A DNA stretch of 64,000 bases from Platanthera guangdongensis (taxonomy: Eukaryota > Streptophyta > Magnoliopsida > Asparagales > Orchidaceae): NCBI GenBank assembly GCA_039583875.1, contig CM077151.1, positions 113,168,609 to 113,232,608 on the forward strand, in the 5' to 3' direction. Numbering within the stretch: the first letter of the stretch is position 1; each line of letters starts with the position of its first letter. Below the pieces are notes generated by a model. That model did no database searches. It saw only the letters and a list, made by a program, of their open reading frames with translations, and was not told the DNA's origin. The position numbers and the translations under genes were made by a program. Positions 31,170 to 43,379 of this stretch are shown piece by piece.

Positions 31170-31184
31170 ACTCTCTCCGTCTTA
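31170..31184 (-). other. Polypurine tract, element D
   Basis: Minus strand GACGGAGAGAGT next to the LTR; partly eroded relative to F (GTGGGGGAGATT). Confidence 0.6.
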
Positions 31185-31189
31185 AAAGA

Positions 31190-32644
31190 ATTTCATCCCG
31201 AAATTACATAAAGGAAAGATAAAAACAAAACATAAACGGTAGCTGAGTGGAGTAACTCCGGGTACTCCTCGAGCATGGTCTGCTCTCGCTCCCACGAGGG
31301 CTCCTCCCGGCCGCAATTGTCCCAACGGACCTTGACCATCCAGATCTCTTTGTTGCGTAGCGTCTTGACTTCCGAGTCCTCAATGCGAACGGGCTTGACC
31401 TTCGTCGTCAACCCATTATCGACCGGCACTTGATCCACCGCAATCACTTATGAAGGCTCTTGCACCGCCTTTCGCAGAACTGATATGTGGAATACATCGT
31501 GTAGACCACTTAGCTCCACCGATAGCCTCAATCGATAAGCTGCTTCGCCAATCCGCTCCAGAACCTCAAACGGTCTAAGGTACCTCGGGCTTAGCTTCTT
31601 CAAGCGCTACACCCGCGAGACACCCTTGAACGGCTTGATCTTCAAGTACACCCAGTCACCGACAGTAAACTCCACGTTCCTATACTCGGTGTTATAGTAC
31701 TTAGCTTGCCGGTACTGAGCGATTAGCAACCTCTCTTGAATCGTTCGAACCAACGACGTTACATCTTCCACCTCTTGGCGCTTGTACAACTTTCACTCAC
31801 CCGTTTCCAACCAAGACAATGACGTGCGACATCTTCTACCATAAAGGGCCTCGAAGGGCACCATTTGTATGCTCGCCTGGTAGCTATTGTTGTAAGCGAA
31901 TTCCACCAAGTATAGGTGATCTTCCTACTGCTTTCCAAAGTCCAGGACTCACATGCGAAGCATGACTTCCATCGTCCTATTGACCCTCTCGGTCTGACCA
32001 TCCGTCTGCAGATGAAAGGCTGTGCTGAAACTCAACTTAGTTCCCAACATCTTGTTGCACCAGCCTCCAATTGTTGGACGTGAACCGCCAATCACGGTCA
32101 CTCACGATGCTGCGTGGCACACCGTGAAGCCGCACAATATTATCCACGTATAACTTTGCCAATTTCTCCACAGGATCATCCTTCCTATGCGGAATGAAGT
32201 GCGACACCTTCATCAAACGATCTACGACCACCCAGATGGCATCGTTTCCCTTCTACGACCTTGGCAAACCATGCACAAAGTCCATAGTAATGTCGTCGAA
32301 CTTCCACTCCGGAATAGGCAAGGACTTCAAGAATCCTCCCGGCTTTTGGCACTCCGCCTTCACTAAGGCACATGTTTGACACTTCGCCACGTACAGTGCC
32401 ACATCCTTCTTAAGTCCTGCCACCAGAACAATTTCTTCACATCGCGGTACATCTTTGTGCTCCCCGGGTGAATCGAGTACTTCGTATGATGTGCCTCGTA
32501 CAAAAATTCCATCCGCAATTCGCCCACATTTGGGACGCACAGACGACCGTCTTTCCATAACAATCCATCCTCAACAATAAATTGGGAATTTGACCCATCC
32601 AAAGCCTCAACCATGATTTGCTTCATGCGGCCATCCATATCCAA
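31190..32644 (-). pseudogene. Element D integrase and chromodomain-like tail
   Basis: Read downward from 32644: EAHHTKYSIHPGSTKMYRD with the His pair of the zinc finger; a frameshift near 32415; then CQTCALVKAEC (Cys pair), TMDFVHGLPRS (catalytic Asp 1), [12 protein letters not shown] (Asp 2); a second shift near 32045; GQTERVN (Glu), AYNNSYQASI, VYLKIKPFKGVSR and HDVFHISVLRK. The tail from 31447 has NKEIWMVKVRWDNCGREEPSWERE, a degenerate chromodomain. All three catalytic residues are visible but never in one frame. Aligns throughout with the better kept copy in F (39530-40862). Confidence 0.88.
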
Positions 32645-32686
32645 AGCCTACCGAATATGATCAGCCAGGTCACACTGAACTTCCAT

Positions 32687-33370
32687 CTAGTACAATAGCG
32701 CTTCGGCACTTGATTGCTTGTCTATGCAAGAGATCTCCAATGCCTCCAACTCCCGAACCAACCGCTCGTCATGGATCGACAACCAATTGGCTTGAGCTGG
32801 GGCCCTGCGACTCAATGCATCCGCAACTGTATTGCCTTTCCCAGACACATAATGAATTTTGAACGTGTATTCCCCCAGGAACTCCATCCATCTTCGCTGT
32901 CGCATGTTTAGATCTTTCTGATCCAACAAGTATTTCAGGCTCTTGCGGTCGGTATAGATATTGACATTTACCCCATACAAGTAGTGCCTCCACAGCTTCA
33001 AGGCAAAAATTCCGGCCGCTAACTCCAAGTCATGGACCGGATAATTCCTCTCATGCACTTTCTGCTGTCGCGATCCATACGCTATAACACTTCCATGTTG
33101 CAGTAGCACACAACTAAATCCACTGCCCAAAGCATCGATGTAGATTTCAAAACCTTCGGTACCACTCGGCGAACTCAGCACAGGCGTCGTGGTCAACCGA
33201 CACTTCGACTCCTCAAAAGCTCGTGCACACTTCGGCGTCCAAACAAACTTTTGCTCCTTCCTTGTCAAAGTAGTGAGGGGTAACGCTATCCGCAAGAAGT
33301 TCTCCACGAAGCGCCTGTAATAGCCGGCAAGCCCCAGAAAACTCCGGACTTCCGTCACCGTAGACAGCAT
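32687..33370 (-). pseudogene. Element D RT C-terminus and RNase H
   Basis: [18 protein letters not shown] (connection), LTTLTRKEQKFVW, then RNase H: Asp in EIYIDALGSG, Glu in HDLELAAGIF, Asp in IYTDRKSLKY and ADALSRR at the end. Same frame as the RT above, separated from it by a TGA at 33380-33382 in VI/EWP, where a CGA-to-TGA change (methyl-CpG decay) is the simplest reading. Ends at a stop after SAEALLY. Confidence 0.9.
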
Positions 33371-33379
33371 AGGCCACTC

Positions 33380-34240
33380 TCATATCACAACAATCTTCGT
33401 CGGATCCACCGCAATTCCCTCTCCACTGACTATGTGACCAAGGAACGCTACTGAGGACAACCAAAACTCGCATTTGGAGAACTTGGCATACAATTGATTC
33501 CTCCTCAGCGTCTCCAGCACCAAATGCAGACGCTTAAAGTGATCCTCCTCACTCTGCGAGTACACCAATATGTCGTCGATAAAGACGATCACAAAGTGTT
33601 CTAGGTACTCCCTGAAAGTCCAATTCATCAAATCCATGAACACTGACGGCGCATTCGTCAGCCCAAATGGCATGACCATAAACTCGTAATGCCCGTATCT
33701 TGTACTAAAAGCTGTCTTGGAGATATCAATCTCCCTTATCCTCAGCTGATAATACCCGGACTTGAGATCCAACTTTGAGTACACCATCGACCCAACTAAC
33801 TGATCGAACAGATCATCAATCCTCGGGATCGGGTACTTAATTTTCTCTGTTAGCTTGTTCAACTCTCGATAATCGATACAAAGTCTCAAGCTTCCGTCAT
33901 TCTTCTTAACAAAAAGGACTGGTGCGCTCCAAGGAGATGAACTTGGACGCACATACCCCTGCTCCAACAACTCTTGAAGTTGAACCTTCGGCTCCGCCAT
34001 TTCCTTAGGCGCTAGCCGATACGGAGAGTGTGACACAGGTTTCGCACCTGGCACTAGCTCGATGGTGAAATCGATCTCCCATTGAGGTGGGGCTCTAGGA
34101 AGATCATTAGGGAACACATCAGGGTACTCGGATACCACTGAAATACTATCCAACGTAGGCTTAGGCTTTGCAATCACCACTAGTGTGAAGAACAGCTCTG
34201 CTCTAGCACAAACCGCCTTCACCATCTGAAGAGCAGACAT
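33380..34240 (-). pseudogene. Element D reverse transcriptase
   Basis: Open for 286 codons: [11 protein letters not shown], the [18 protein letters not shown] block, [68 protein letters not shown] (catalytic pair present), [17 protein letters not shown]. The domain itself looks intact over this stretch. Ends at the TGA at 33380. The first M (34240) is internal; the frame comes from protease upstream, where homology to F continues. Confidence 0.92.
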
Positions 34241-34650
34241 CGAAGTCTTGCTCGACCTCTTTCAAGCCCGTAAAAGTCATCTCATGACATATTCCGAACT
34301 AGACCTCCTTGTGATTGCAACCAATGTATGTCTGCTGCTCTGAGAGCCAGCCCATACCAAAGATCACATCGCACGCTACTAACGGCAATAGCGACACTCA
34401 CAAGTCATCCACGTGACTCCCAAGCCTTACCTCTACGCAACAAACTCTATCCACACGCATAGGGCACCCGTAGGCAGCAGCCCACCCAATTTGTCCCTTG
34501 CCATCGAAGGAGGTACTCCAATGCGCGATACAAAAACTTCGGACAAAAGAATGCGAAACAAGGCCTAGCACAAACAGTCCTAGGCTAACATGCGCAAGGT
34601 AAACAGTATTTAAAGCCAACTTGCTATAAATTCAAACTGTACCTGTCACC
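34241..34650 (-). pseudogene. Element D protease remnant
   Basis: Pieces in more than one frame align with the protease of F: VSRIGVPPSMARDKL, MRVDRVCCVEVRLGS and CDVIFGMGWLSEQ. The Asp-Thr/Ser-Gly motif that F keeps as FDTGAS is absent here, so the protease is inactive. Two or more frameshifts and stops. Confidence 0.75.
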
Positions 34651-34673
34651 CCGTCAGCGTGCCTCCTGACCTC

Positions 34674-34925
34674 CTAATGGACCAGGTCGTACTCCTTAGG
34701 CTTCTTCTCAGACTTTGAGCGTCCTCTCCAACAATCACTGGCATAATGCCCTATCTTCGCACAGTTAAAACATATAATTGCCTTCCTCCCATCGGCTGCC
34801 CCAGATCCAGTCTTTTGTGCCACTGGGATACCACTACGTGCTTCGACACTCTGTCCTATGGCTGCTCTTGTCACAGCTTCCTTTGTCTTCTGAGCACCAT
34901 CCCGACAATCTCGGGCAGGGTGCAC
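34674..34925 (-). pseudogene. Element D gag C-terminus with zinc knuckle
   Basis: Minus strand CFNCAKIGHYASDCWRGRSKSEKK, a complete CCHC knuckle near 34758-34800, followed by a basic tail. Corresponds to CYNCGKMRHFAHEC in F. Upstream sequence (34926-35267) is a stop-rich, shortened remnant of gag. Confidence 0.85.
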
Positions 34926-35267
34926 TTTCTTTCGACAAGTATGACAATTTTAAGTAACTCTGCTAGTCGATGTTCTAGCCCCCTTTTTGAGCGTTCTGTG
35001 GGATGCAGCTCTCATAGGGCTTGCAGAGTTCGATACCCTGCTCACTGACATCTTGTGAGTCTTCCTCAAATCTACTTCCAAAGATCTAGCCGACTCCACC
35101 AAGGCTCAGAATCCCAATAATTTTGGTCCTAGCAGTAGAATTTGCAGCTCGCCACGCAGACCATTATAAAATCTATCGACTATAGACTGCTCGTTCTCCA
35201 ACTCAAAGTATGAGTAGCGGATTATCATAAGAAATGCTTGCAAATATTCGTCAATTGAGTACGCTCA
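34926..35267 (-). pseudogene. Element D gag middle, degraded
   Basis: Short gag-like pieces with many stops on the minus strand. Most of the capsid domain is missing by deletion between here and 35268. Confidence 0.5.
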
Positions 35268-35525
35268 CTACACTAAACTCATGTTCAACTGCTGACCCGA
35301 TGGTCTACCAAATGTCATTTGCTCCATCACGCCTCCCGGCGTTGAAGCCACAATAGGGACAAGGGGTTGCACATTCCTTCCATGTTGTGCATTAGTCACA
35401 GCAAACACCGCTTCAACGATCCTTCTTATAGTTTCAAACGAAAGAGGGGTCTCAAGCATGTCGCTGGGTGCACTATAGTCCTCAGAAACCGGACGTTTGG
35501 ACGGCCCTGTACCGCTCCCGGTCAC
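35268..35525 (-). pseudogene. Element D gag N-terminal fragment
   Basis: Minus ATG at 35525: MTGSGTGPSKRPVSEDYS..., 85 codons, then a stop and the deletion noted above. It lies about 210 bp after the primer site, where a gypsy gag should start. No conserved domain is visible in this part; the call rests on position and on the knuckle fragment downstream. Confidence 0.6.
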
Positions 35526-35733
35526 CTATAGTCATACAAAACACCATTAAGCGACCAAACAATATTGCAAAAAATAATTATAGGAACACGCAGTTTCCTC
35601 AAAAACTTGTATTTTCATTCCTAAGTGGACATACATGGGTTTTTTGATGTTATAACGATGACGCACACACATGTGCTCACCACCCCTTAAAAGAATTCAT
35701 CCACGAATTCATTTAAGCCTGACTGAAACCAGT

Positions 35734-35745
35734 GCTCTGATACCA
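35734..35745 (-). other. Primer binding site, element D
   Basis: Minus strand TGGTATCAGAGC, three bases from the right LTR. Confidence 0.9.
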
Positions 35746-35748
35746 AAT

Positions 35749-37351
35749 TGTAACACCCCCCATCCGCAGCATAGCATATAGTAGTAGGTCTGGCCGGGGC
35801 CCGACGCCATATATCATAGACAGACCGGGAGGTTACTCAATGGAAACCATCCCGCCAATAACCAACGTCCTACACAAAGTGCATTCTAGCGGAAGCAATT
35901 TATTAGTTGCAATAAATAAAGAACCCTGCTAAAAGTATGAATGTCCACTACAAAACCCAATAGGAATGAACGTACAATACACAAGTACAATGGCCTTATG
36001 GCCTTACAATTGTTTACTCAAATTACAGTGTTTTCCAAACCTCGGCACGCCGGCCGGTCACACATGAATAAAACAAGTAAACACACAGAATTAGGCCTTC
36101 GAGGGCCAGCTCAGCAACATGGGCTTTTGCCTGCTATTTACCACTAGGCTCTGCAGCACCTGCAAGCAACAATCCACCGCAATGGTGGAAAACAAAGGCA
36201 ACAGTTAGCTATGCTGACCAAATTATAACGTTCCTGCCCCCAAACTCGGGGCGGCGATGCTCCTTCCCTGCACTTTATTAGCATAACGAAGCAGTATAGT
36301 GTAATAACACTTCAACACAGGCATGGGCACGCACGGCCACACACCCCGTGCTCTCAGGGCACATTCTCGGTGAACCGGCCAATGTCACGTCAGTTTAAGC
36401 CATAGACATTGCGGTCTCACCACCGCCACTTGGACGGCCAATCTCATGAGCATTTTTGTCTTCCCGGCATGGGTCACGTCAATTTAAGTCATAGACCTCC
36501 GAAGACCCTCCATCTATGCAAACGGCTCCTACCGAATGACATAGATCGGGTATAGTTCCGTCTAACTCGTTGCTCATATTCCAACATCAATTTAAGCCAT
36601 ATGCGCGGGTCAAACTTTCCCGAGTCCCAAATCGATCACACATTTTTCATAACCCAGTTATGTACAAGTTGGCTCCCAAGCCACCATGTTTGCCAGAATC
36701 ACGTCTCTGCCCAGTTTTCTGGGTGCACCTTAGAGTAAGTCCCCAAGGCTCCCTGTTGCAAACTACCGCGTAGAAAACCCGAAAAACAACCATTCACGCG
36801 GAGTCTTCTCCGGCCATTCATGCAATGCAACATCATCGATCCAGACCAACTTGTCCGAGTAGACTTCACACATCATGCCTATGTTTGATTCTCGATTACG
36901 GACTCTACATGTACACAATATGGACTATTAATGTCTACCCGAAGGAACGCGTCAAACTCACCGCAAACTCGCGAGAGCGGGCTTCCTATGCAAAGGAAAA
37001 GAGGACTTAACATGTCCTAGGATGAGAATCGTTATCCTAGCATTTTTCCTTGACAGCATGGAAATCTATGCGGATAAAAAGCACCGCATTGTCCTCGCCT
37101 CCGTAGATCCGAAGTCGGCTTTTGATTTGGAGCTCCGAAGCTCCACCGGCAGACGGATCTTCCTTCCTTCTTCTTCCTTGCTCTCCCCCTCTTTATAACT
37201 TTAGAAAGAGAATGCTTAAAGGAAATGAAGGCTTGCCAACCCTATTCCCGGGTATAAACCTAGCAGGAACAACCCTCAGCCGTTAGATCCCAAAAGAAGG
37301 AAACGGACGGCCATGATTCGGACTTAAAACCCAAACCTGGGCCGAACACGG
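35749..37351 (-). repeat. Element D right (5') LTR, truncated by insertion of E
   Basis: Matches the left LTR from TGTAACACCCC to CCTGGGCCGAACACGG, where element E begins. About 0.5 kb, including most CACG words, is displaced beyond E and out of the window. Confidence 0.88.
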
Positions 37352-37513
37352 TGTAACGTCCCGAACCGCACTAGGTCCCTCGTGCATGTTTTTGAGTCAG
37401 GAGAGCTGACTAGGATTCATGGGGAGTGCTGACAACTGGGCAGCACATGTGGACAGGAGGAGAAATCAGTCAAGCATAGTACACGGGTAGAGACACGGGC
37501 GTGTCCCTACCCG
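37352..37513 (+). repeat. Element E 5' LTR, first piece
   Basis: 162 bp from TGTAACGTCCCG to the F insertion. Holds an ACACGGGCGTGTCC word at its end. Assignment to E rests on the terminal sequence. Confidence 0.65.
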
Positions 37514-39468
37514 TGTAACACCCCCATCCGTCGCATGGCATATAACAGAAGGTCCAGCTGGAACCCGACGCCATATACCACAGACAGTCGGAAGGGTTAC
37601 ATAATCATAATCAAACTATCCAATTAAGACTACTCGTCCTACACAGAGCATTCTAGCGGAAGTCTTTAAAGTTGAAAGAACCCAAAACTTAAATCCAATA
37701 AACATGAAAGTCCACAACCACACTACTATAATGAAACCCAAAATACACTGAAAGGGGTACATTGCCTTATGGCCTTACAATAGTTCACTTAATAAAATAG
37801 TGTCTTAAATACATTGGCTCGCAGGCCGGCCACACATGACAAAATAAAATCAACTATTCTTTACGGCCTTCGAGAGCCAGCACAGCAACATGGGCTCTAG
37901 CCCGCTACCTATCACTCAGCTCCGCAGCACCTGCAAGCAACATTCCACTGCACGGTGGCAAACAAAGAAACGGTCAGCCAAAAGCCGACCAAATTATAAC
38001 GACCCCGCCCCTTACTCGGGATGACGGTGCTCTTTCCCTGCAATTCATTAGCCCAACTAAACAATAAAGTGCAACTATATATTTCGCCACAGGTGTAGGC
38101 TCGCACGTCCAAACACCCCGTGCACTCAGGGCACATTAACGGTGAATCCTGACATTTCAGCATCTTCACCACCATCCCAAAGATGGCAACAATGTGAGCA
38201 TTTAGCCTTTCTGACCACCGTCTAAGGCTCCCAACTATACCAACGGCCAGTCCCCTTTTCGGGTCTCTCGCACCGAACCACATAGAATAGGTCTGATTCC
38301 ACTTGCCCATTGCTCACGCCGCCTAGTCAATTTAAGTGCTACGCGCGGGCCAAGCTTCTCTCGGATCCCAAAGTTTCCAAACAATCACATAACCCAGTTA
38401 TGTTCAAGGCCGGTTCCCAGACTGCCAAGTTAGCAGAACAACGATTCCGCTCAATTTTCTGGGTGCGCCTTGGAGCTAACCTCCAAGGATCCCTATTGTA
38501 ATCTACCGCGTAGAAACCCGAAAACCCAAAGCACGGAGTCTTCTCCGGCAAAACATATCAAATGCAACATCACCGATCCAGACAACACACGTCCGGGTAG
38601 GCTTCACACACAATGCCTATGACCGTACTTCGATTCCGGACTCTATATGCAACACAAGAGGGACTATTCACATCAACCCCAAGGAACACCACGCACTCAC
38701 CGCACACTCGCGGGAGCGGGATTCCCTATGCAGAAAGAAAGAGCTTCACATGCTCAAGTAGAGAATCGTTACCCTTGTAGTCCGCTTTGGCGCCATGGAA
38801 AAACTACACGGACAGAACTCTTCGCAACGAACTTTCCTCCACGGATCCGCTCTCAGATCTCAAAATGGTGCTTCGATGCTCCGCCGGCAGCCGGAATCCC
38901 TTCCTTCTTCCTCCTCTTTCCAACTCCTTGAGAGAGAGAATGGTTGGAGAGAAATGAAGGATTAACTCCCCTATTCCCGGCCTTAACAGAGCAGGAAACC
39001 ATCTGGGCCGTTGGATCTTATTTAAAGGAAATGAACGGCTCAGATCTGCTCAAAAATCTACAAACCTGGGCCAAACACGGCTTGGCATACGGCCGTGTCC
39101 CAGGCCGTGTGCCTCGATCCAGGCACGATCGTCGAACTCAGAACAAGCACACGGGCAAGACACGCTCGTGTCTGACCTGACACGCCCGTGTCTGGTCTCT
39201 CGACACGCCCGTGACCAGGGGCGTGTCACGCATAACCGCTATGCCAACCGACACGACCCAACTGAACACGAGTACTGACATGGGTAGGCACACGCCCGTG
39301 TCATGCAGCCGTGTTCCTGGCCATGTCCTTCTTGGGATGAAAAAGGCCAAAAATCACCAGCCAGACACGGCCTTGGGCACGCCCGTGTCCCAGGCCGTGT
39401 ACCCCTAAACCGGCACCAAAAATCCCTTTTAACGCGACCAACTCCAATACAACTTTCGGGGCATTACA
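37514..39468 (-). repeat. Element F left (3') LTR
   Basis: Starts TGTAACACCCCC and ends GGGGCATTACA; related to the LTR of D over most of its length. CACG words cluster at 39076-39411. Confidence 0.9.
39076..39411 (-). promoter_or_regulatory. CACG/CGTG word cluster in element F LTR
   Basis: ACACGGC, GGCCGTGTCC, GACACGCCCGTGTC and similar, plus GATCGTCGAACTC at about 39126. Same kind of cluster as in D. Order and spacing differ. Confidence 0.65.
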
Positions 39469-39484
39469 AATCTCCCCCACTTAA
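39469..39484 (-). other. Polypurine tract, element F
   Basis: Minus strand AAGTGGGGGAGATT next to the LTR. Confidence 0.88.
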
Positions 39485-39529
39485 GGAATTTCCTCCCGAA
39501 ATTAAGTAAAGGTACACAAATCTAAATTA

Positions 39530-40862
39530 TACCTGAGTGGAATAACTCGGGATACTCCTCCAACATAGCTTGCTCTCGCTCCCAAGAAAGCTCCTCACGT
39601 CCTCAATTATCCCATCAGACTTTAACCATTCGAACTTCCTTGTTGCAGAGTCGTTTGACTGCAACATCTTCAATACGTAATGGCTTGACCCTTGTTGTCA
39701 ACTCATAATCAACCGGTACTTGATTGTCCGCAATGATCTGCGAAGGCTCTTGCACCTCCTTACGCAACACCGACACGTGGAACACATCATGTAGCCCACT
39801 CAACTCCACCGACAGCTTCAATCTATACGCTGACTCGCCAACACGCTCCAGGATTTCAAATGGTCCAAGGTATCTCGGACTCAGCTTCTTCAAGCGTCGA
39901 ACCCGCGATACACCCTTGAACGGCTTGATTTTTAGATACACCATGTCGCCAACACTGAACTCCACGTTCCTATGCTTGGCGTTATAATACTTTGTCTGCC
40001 TGTCCTGAGCAACCTTCAACCTTTCCTGAATTGTACGCATCATTGAAGTGGCGTCTTCCACCGCTTGACATTTATACAACTTCGATTCGCCTGCATCCAA
40101 CCAAGACAACGACGTATGACACTTCCTCCCGTACAGGGCCTCGAAAGGCACCATTCCAATACTCGCCTGAAAGTTGTTGTTATATGCAAACTCCACCATG
40201 TACAGGTGATCTTCCCACTGCTTTCCAAAATCTAGGACGCACATGTGAAGCATGTCCTCCATCGTCCGGTTGACCCTCTCGGTTTGGCCATTCGTCTGCG
40301 GATGAAAGGATATACTGAACTTTAGCTTAGTACCCAATAGACTATGCACCAACCTCCAGTCATTCGACGTGAAGCATCCATCTCGATCACTAACAATACT
40401 GCGGGGCACACCATACAATCGCACAATATTCTCCACATAGAGTTTGGCTAACTTTTCCACCGGATCTTCCTTCCTGACCGGGATAAAGTGCGTCACCTTT
40501 GTCAACCTATCTATGACCACCCAAATGGCGTCGTTTCCCTTCTGTGACTTCGGCAAACCATGCACAAAATCCATAGATATGTCATCGAATTTCCATTCTG
40601 GGATAGGTAGGGACTTCAAGAAACCTCCGGGCTTCTGGTATTCCGCCTTCACCAATGCACAAGTACGGCACTTGGCCACATAAAGTGCTACATCCTTCTT
40701 CAAACCTGGCCACCAGAATATTTTCTTCATGTCCCTATACATCTTCGTGCTTCCCGGGTGGATTGAGTACTTGGTATGATGAGCCTCATACATCAATTCC
40801 TCCCGAAGATTATCCATACTAGGAACGCATAGGCGACCGTCCTTCCTTAGCAAACCATCTTC
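39530..40862 (-). pseudogene. Element F integrase with chromodomain-like tail
   Basis: Open for 412 codons from 40853: zinc finger HH (EAHHTKYSIHPGS) and CC (CRTCALVKAEY), core Asp in SMDFVHGLPKS, Asp in SIVSDRDGCF, Glu in GQTERVNRT, then GDMVYLKIKPFKG and a GPY/F-type block SPRYLGPFEILERVGESAYR. The tail NKEVRMVKV hits a TGA, and the frame continues through a second TGA to SWERE and EEYPELF; both stops fit CGA to TGA. Best preserved gypsy integrase in the window. A TAG near 40862 separates it from the RNase H side. Confidence 0.93.
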
Positions 40863-41442
40863 AACAGCAAACTAGGAATTTGACCCATCCAATGATTCAT
40901 CCAAGTTCTGCTTCATGCTGTTATCTTGAACCAAAGCCCGCCGAACTCTATCAGCTAGGCTACACTACACCTCTGTCCAAAACAGTTTCGCCTCAGCACA
41001 AGATTGCCTATCGACGCAAGATATCTCCAAAGCCTCCAACTCATGGACCAATCTCTCATCATGTACCGATAACCAGTTGGCTTGCGTCGGAGTCCTGCGA
41101 CTCAACGCATCCGCCACTGCATTTTCCTTCTTATGCACATAATGTATCTTGAAGGTGTAGTCCCCTAAGAACTCCATCCACCTCCGCTGCCTCATGTTCC
41201 GATCCTTTTGGTCCAACAGGTACCTTAAGCTCTTATGATCGGTGTAAATATCGACCTTCACACCGTACAGGTAGTGTCTCCAAAGCTTTAGAGCAAATAT
41301 CATGGCCGCTAACTCTAAGTCATGAACCGGATAATTTCTCTCGTGAGCCTTCAATTGTCGTGAACCATAGGCTCTCACTCTCCCATGCTGTAGCAGAACA
41401 CAACCCAAACCACTACCCGAAGCATCACTATAGATCTCGAAC
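40863..41442 (-). pseudogene. Element F RNase H
   Basis: Same frame as the RT above. [17 protein letters not shown] (Asp), [21 protein letters not shown] (Glu), [15 protein letters not shown] (Asp), ADALSRR. A TAG at about 41442 stands where D has Glu (GTEGFEI), and another follows LFWTEV near 40965. No frameshift. Confidence 0.9.
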
Positions 41443-41444
41443 CC

Positions 41445-42971
41445 CTAAGTTCCAACTGGCGAACATAAAATAGGTGTCGTGGTCAACCGCCTCTTCAACT
41501 CTTCAAAAGCCTGCTCGCACTCCGGAGACCACACAAACTTCTGATCCTTCCTAGTCAACGTCGTGAGTGGAAGTGCTATCCGCGAGAAGTTCTCTACGAA
41601 GCTCCTATAGTAGCCAGCAAGCCCCAGAAAACTCCGGACTGCTGCCATTGTAGTCAAAGCTGGCCACTCTCGTATCGTCACTATCTTCGCCGGATCCACA
41701 GCTATCCCCTCTCCACTAACAACATGACCAAGGAACGCTATCGAGGATAACCAGAATTCACACTTAGAGAACTTAGCATACAACTGATTCCTCCTCAATG
41801 TCTCCAACACCATGTGTAGATGATTGTAATGGTCCTCCTCACACCGCGAGTACACCATGATATCATCGATAACTATCACGAAACGATCCAGGTACTCTCT
41901 GAACGTCTTGTTCATCAGATCCATAAATACGGATGGCGCATTCGTCAACCCAAACGGCATGACCGTGAACTCGTAATGCCCAAACCGCGTACTAAATGCT
42001 GTCTTTGGGATGTCGCTCTCCCTTATCCTCAAATGGTAGTATCCGGACTTCAAATCTAACTTTGAATACACCGTTGACCCAACCAACTGATCAAATAGGT
42101 CATCAATCCTCGGGATTGGATATTTATTCTTTTCCGTAAGCTTGTTCAATTCCCGGTAGTCGATACAAAGCCGCAAGCTCCAATCTTTCTTCTTAACAAA
42201 GAGAACTGCTGCGCTCCAAGGCGACGAACTTGGACGCACATAACTTTGCTCTAGCAACTCTTGAAGTTGCACCTTCAACTCCGCCATCTCTCGCGGTGCT
42301 ATCCGATATGGAGAGAGTGACATCGGTTTGGCACCCGGTACCAGCTCAATGGTAAAATCAATCTCCCGCTGAGGAGGGTCTCCAAGGAGATCATCTGGGA
42401 ACACATCAGGATACTCTGACATGACTGGAATACTGTCAAGACCTGGTTTAGGCGTCGAAGTCTGCACTAATGTGACAAACAGCTCTGCCCCAGACCGAAC
42501 TGCCTTAATCACCTGAAGAGCCGACATCAAAATCTTACCCGACCCCTTCATGCCCGCAAAAGTAGTCTCCCGATCAATGTTCACACCCAACTTAACTTCC
42601 TTACGGTTGCAATCAATGCATGCACCCTGCTCCGAGAGCCAATCCATCCCGAAGATTACGTCGAACTCTACTAACGGTAGAATCAACGCCCGCAAAACAA
42701 ACTCCTGGTCTCCAATCTGAATCTTCACCACGCAGATCCTATCCGCGCGCATTGAGCACCCATTGGGAAACAACACATCCAACTTGTCTTTTGCCATCGA
42801 GGATGGAACTCCGATGCGCGATATGAATTTTTCGGACAAGAAGGAACGCGATGCTCCCGTATCAAACAGGGCTCTCGTCGGAAACTCAAAGATCAACACA
42901 AAACCTAGCATCAACAAAGGTAAGCTAACAAGCAAAGAGGTAACAACTACATAAAGTTAATCTGCTATAAA
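41445..42971 (-). pseudogene. Element F protease and reverse transcriptase
   Basis: One open frame of about 500 codons. Protease: [18 protein letters not shown] (active site DTG) and [13 protein letters not shown] [85 protein letters not shown]. The catalytic block reads [12 protein letters not shown]: one residue is missing before the Asp pair relative to D (VIVFIDD). [14 protein letters not shown] and [10 protein letters not shown] follow. The protease and RT core is nearly intact, so F is likely recent or well preserved. Confidence 0.92.
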
Positions 42972-43376
42972 TTAACTCATACCTGTCACCACGTCCGCTT
43001 GCTTTATGACCTCTTGCAGACCAATGTTGTCGACTCTAGGCTGGGCTGGAACATGTTGGGACGCGGTTGACTCCACTGCCTTCCCTTTCTCCACATAAGT
43101 CGCTCTAGACTTCCTCTCGGACTTTGAACGTCCGCTCCAACACTCATGAGCAAAATGCCTCATCTTCCCGCAATTGTAGCAAGCTCCTGGGGCTCGACTT
43201 GTAGTTGCCCCCGACGCACCAGCCGAAGGGGCTGAGTTCAAAGTCTTCTGCTTCTTGTTCCACCTGCGGAAACTTGACTTGGCATTTGGCACCTTGAACT
43301 CAGACTTCTTTTCTCCTGGGTCCTTCTTCTCTTGAACTTTCTTCACAACCTTCTCCAATGATCTGATGTCATTCAT
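42972..43376 (-). pseudogene. Element F gag C-terminal fragment
   Basis: Minus strand, same frame as pol: Lys/Glu-rich segment, then CYNCGKMRHFAHEC, a CCHC knuckle in which the Gly before His is Arg. It then runs to a TGA-type stop after VVTGMS. The first Met at 43376 is not the true start: about the first 250 codons of gag expected from this family are gone. Confidence 0.85.
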
Positions 43377-43379
43377 TTC

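Larger units (their letters stand above)
29069..37351 (-). mobile_element. Element D: minus-strand Ty3-gypsy (probable chromovirus), right LTR cut by E
   Basis: Left LTR 29069-31169, polypurine tract, pol and gag on the minus strand, primer site 35734-35745, right LTR from 35749 interrupted at 37351 by element E. The gypsy order protease-RT-RNase H-integrase is clear. The integrase tail reads VRIEDSEVKTLRNKEIWMVK, the chromodomain-like end of Tekay-type chromoviruses (inferred). Heavily decayed: most of gag is deleted, the protease active site is missing and integrase carries two frameshifts. Same family as F. Its right target copy is outside the window; TCTCA (29064-29068) flanks the left. 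Confidence 0.9.
37514..43379 (-). mobile_element. Element F: minus-strand Ty3-gypsy (same family as D), 5' part missing
   Basis: Left LTR 37514-39468, polypurine tract, then integrase, RNase H, RT, protease and the gag end on the minus strand, all in one frame with only stops. The element stops abruptly about 3 bp past the residual gag (43376). The rest of gag, the leader, the primer site and the right LTR are absent and no target duplication can be paired. A deletion after insertion into the LTR of E is the simplest account. Confidence 0.88.

Noticed and set aside
29729..31185. Several ORFs on both strands in the LTR of D (for example 29729-30262, 30681-31025, 30814-31185).
   Set aside because: They lie in LTR DNA rich in CACG words, overlap each other in several frames and show no family motif. 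Same for 36570-37010 and 38647-39408.
31759..32001. Minus-strand ORF inside the integrase of D.
   Set aside because: Out-of-frame shadow: the homologous region of F shows a similar shadow at 40040-40228 while the real domain is in another frame.
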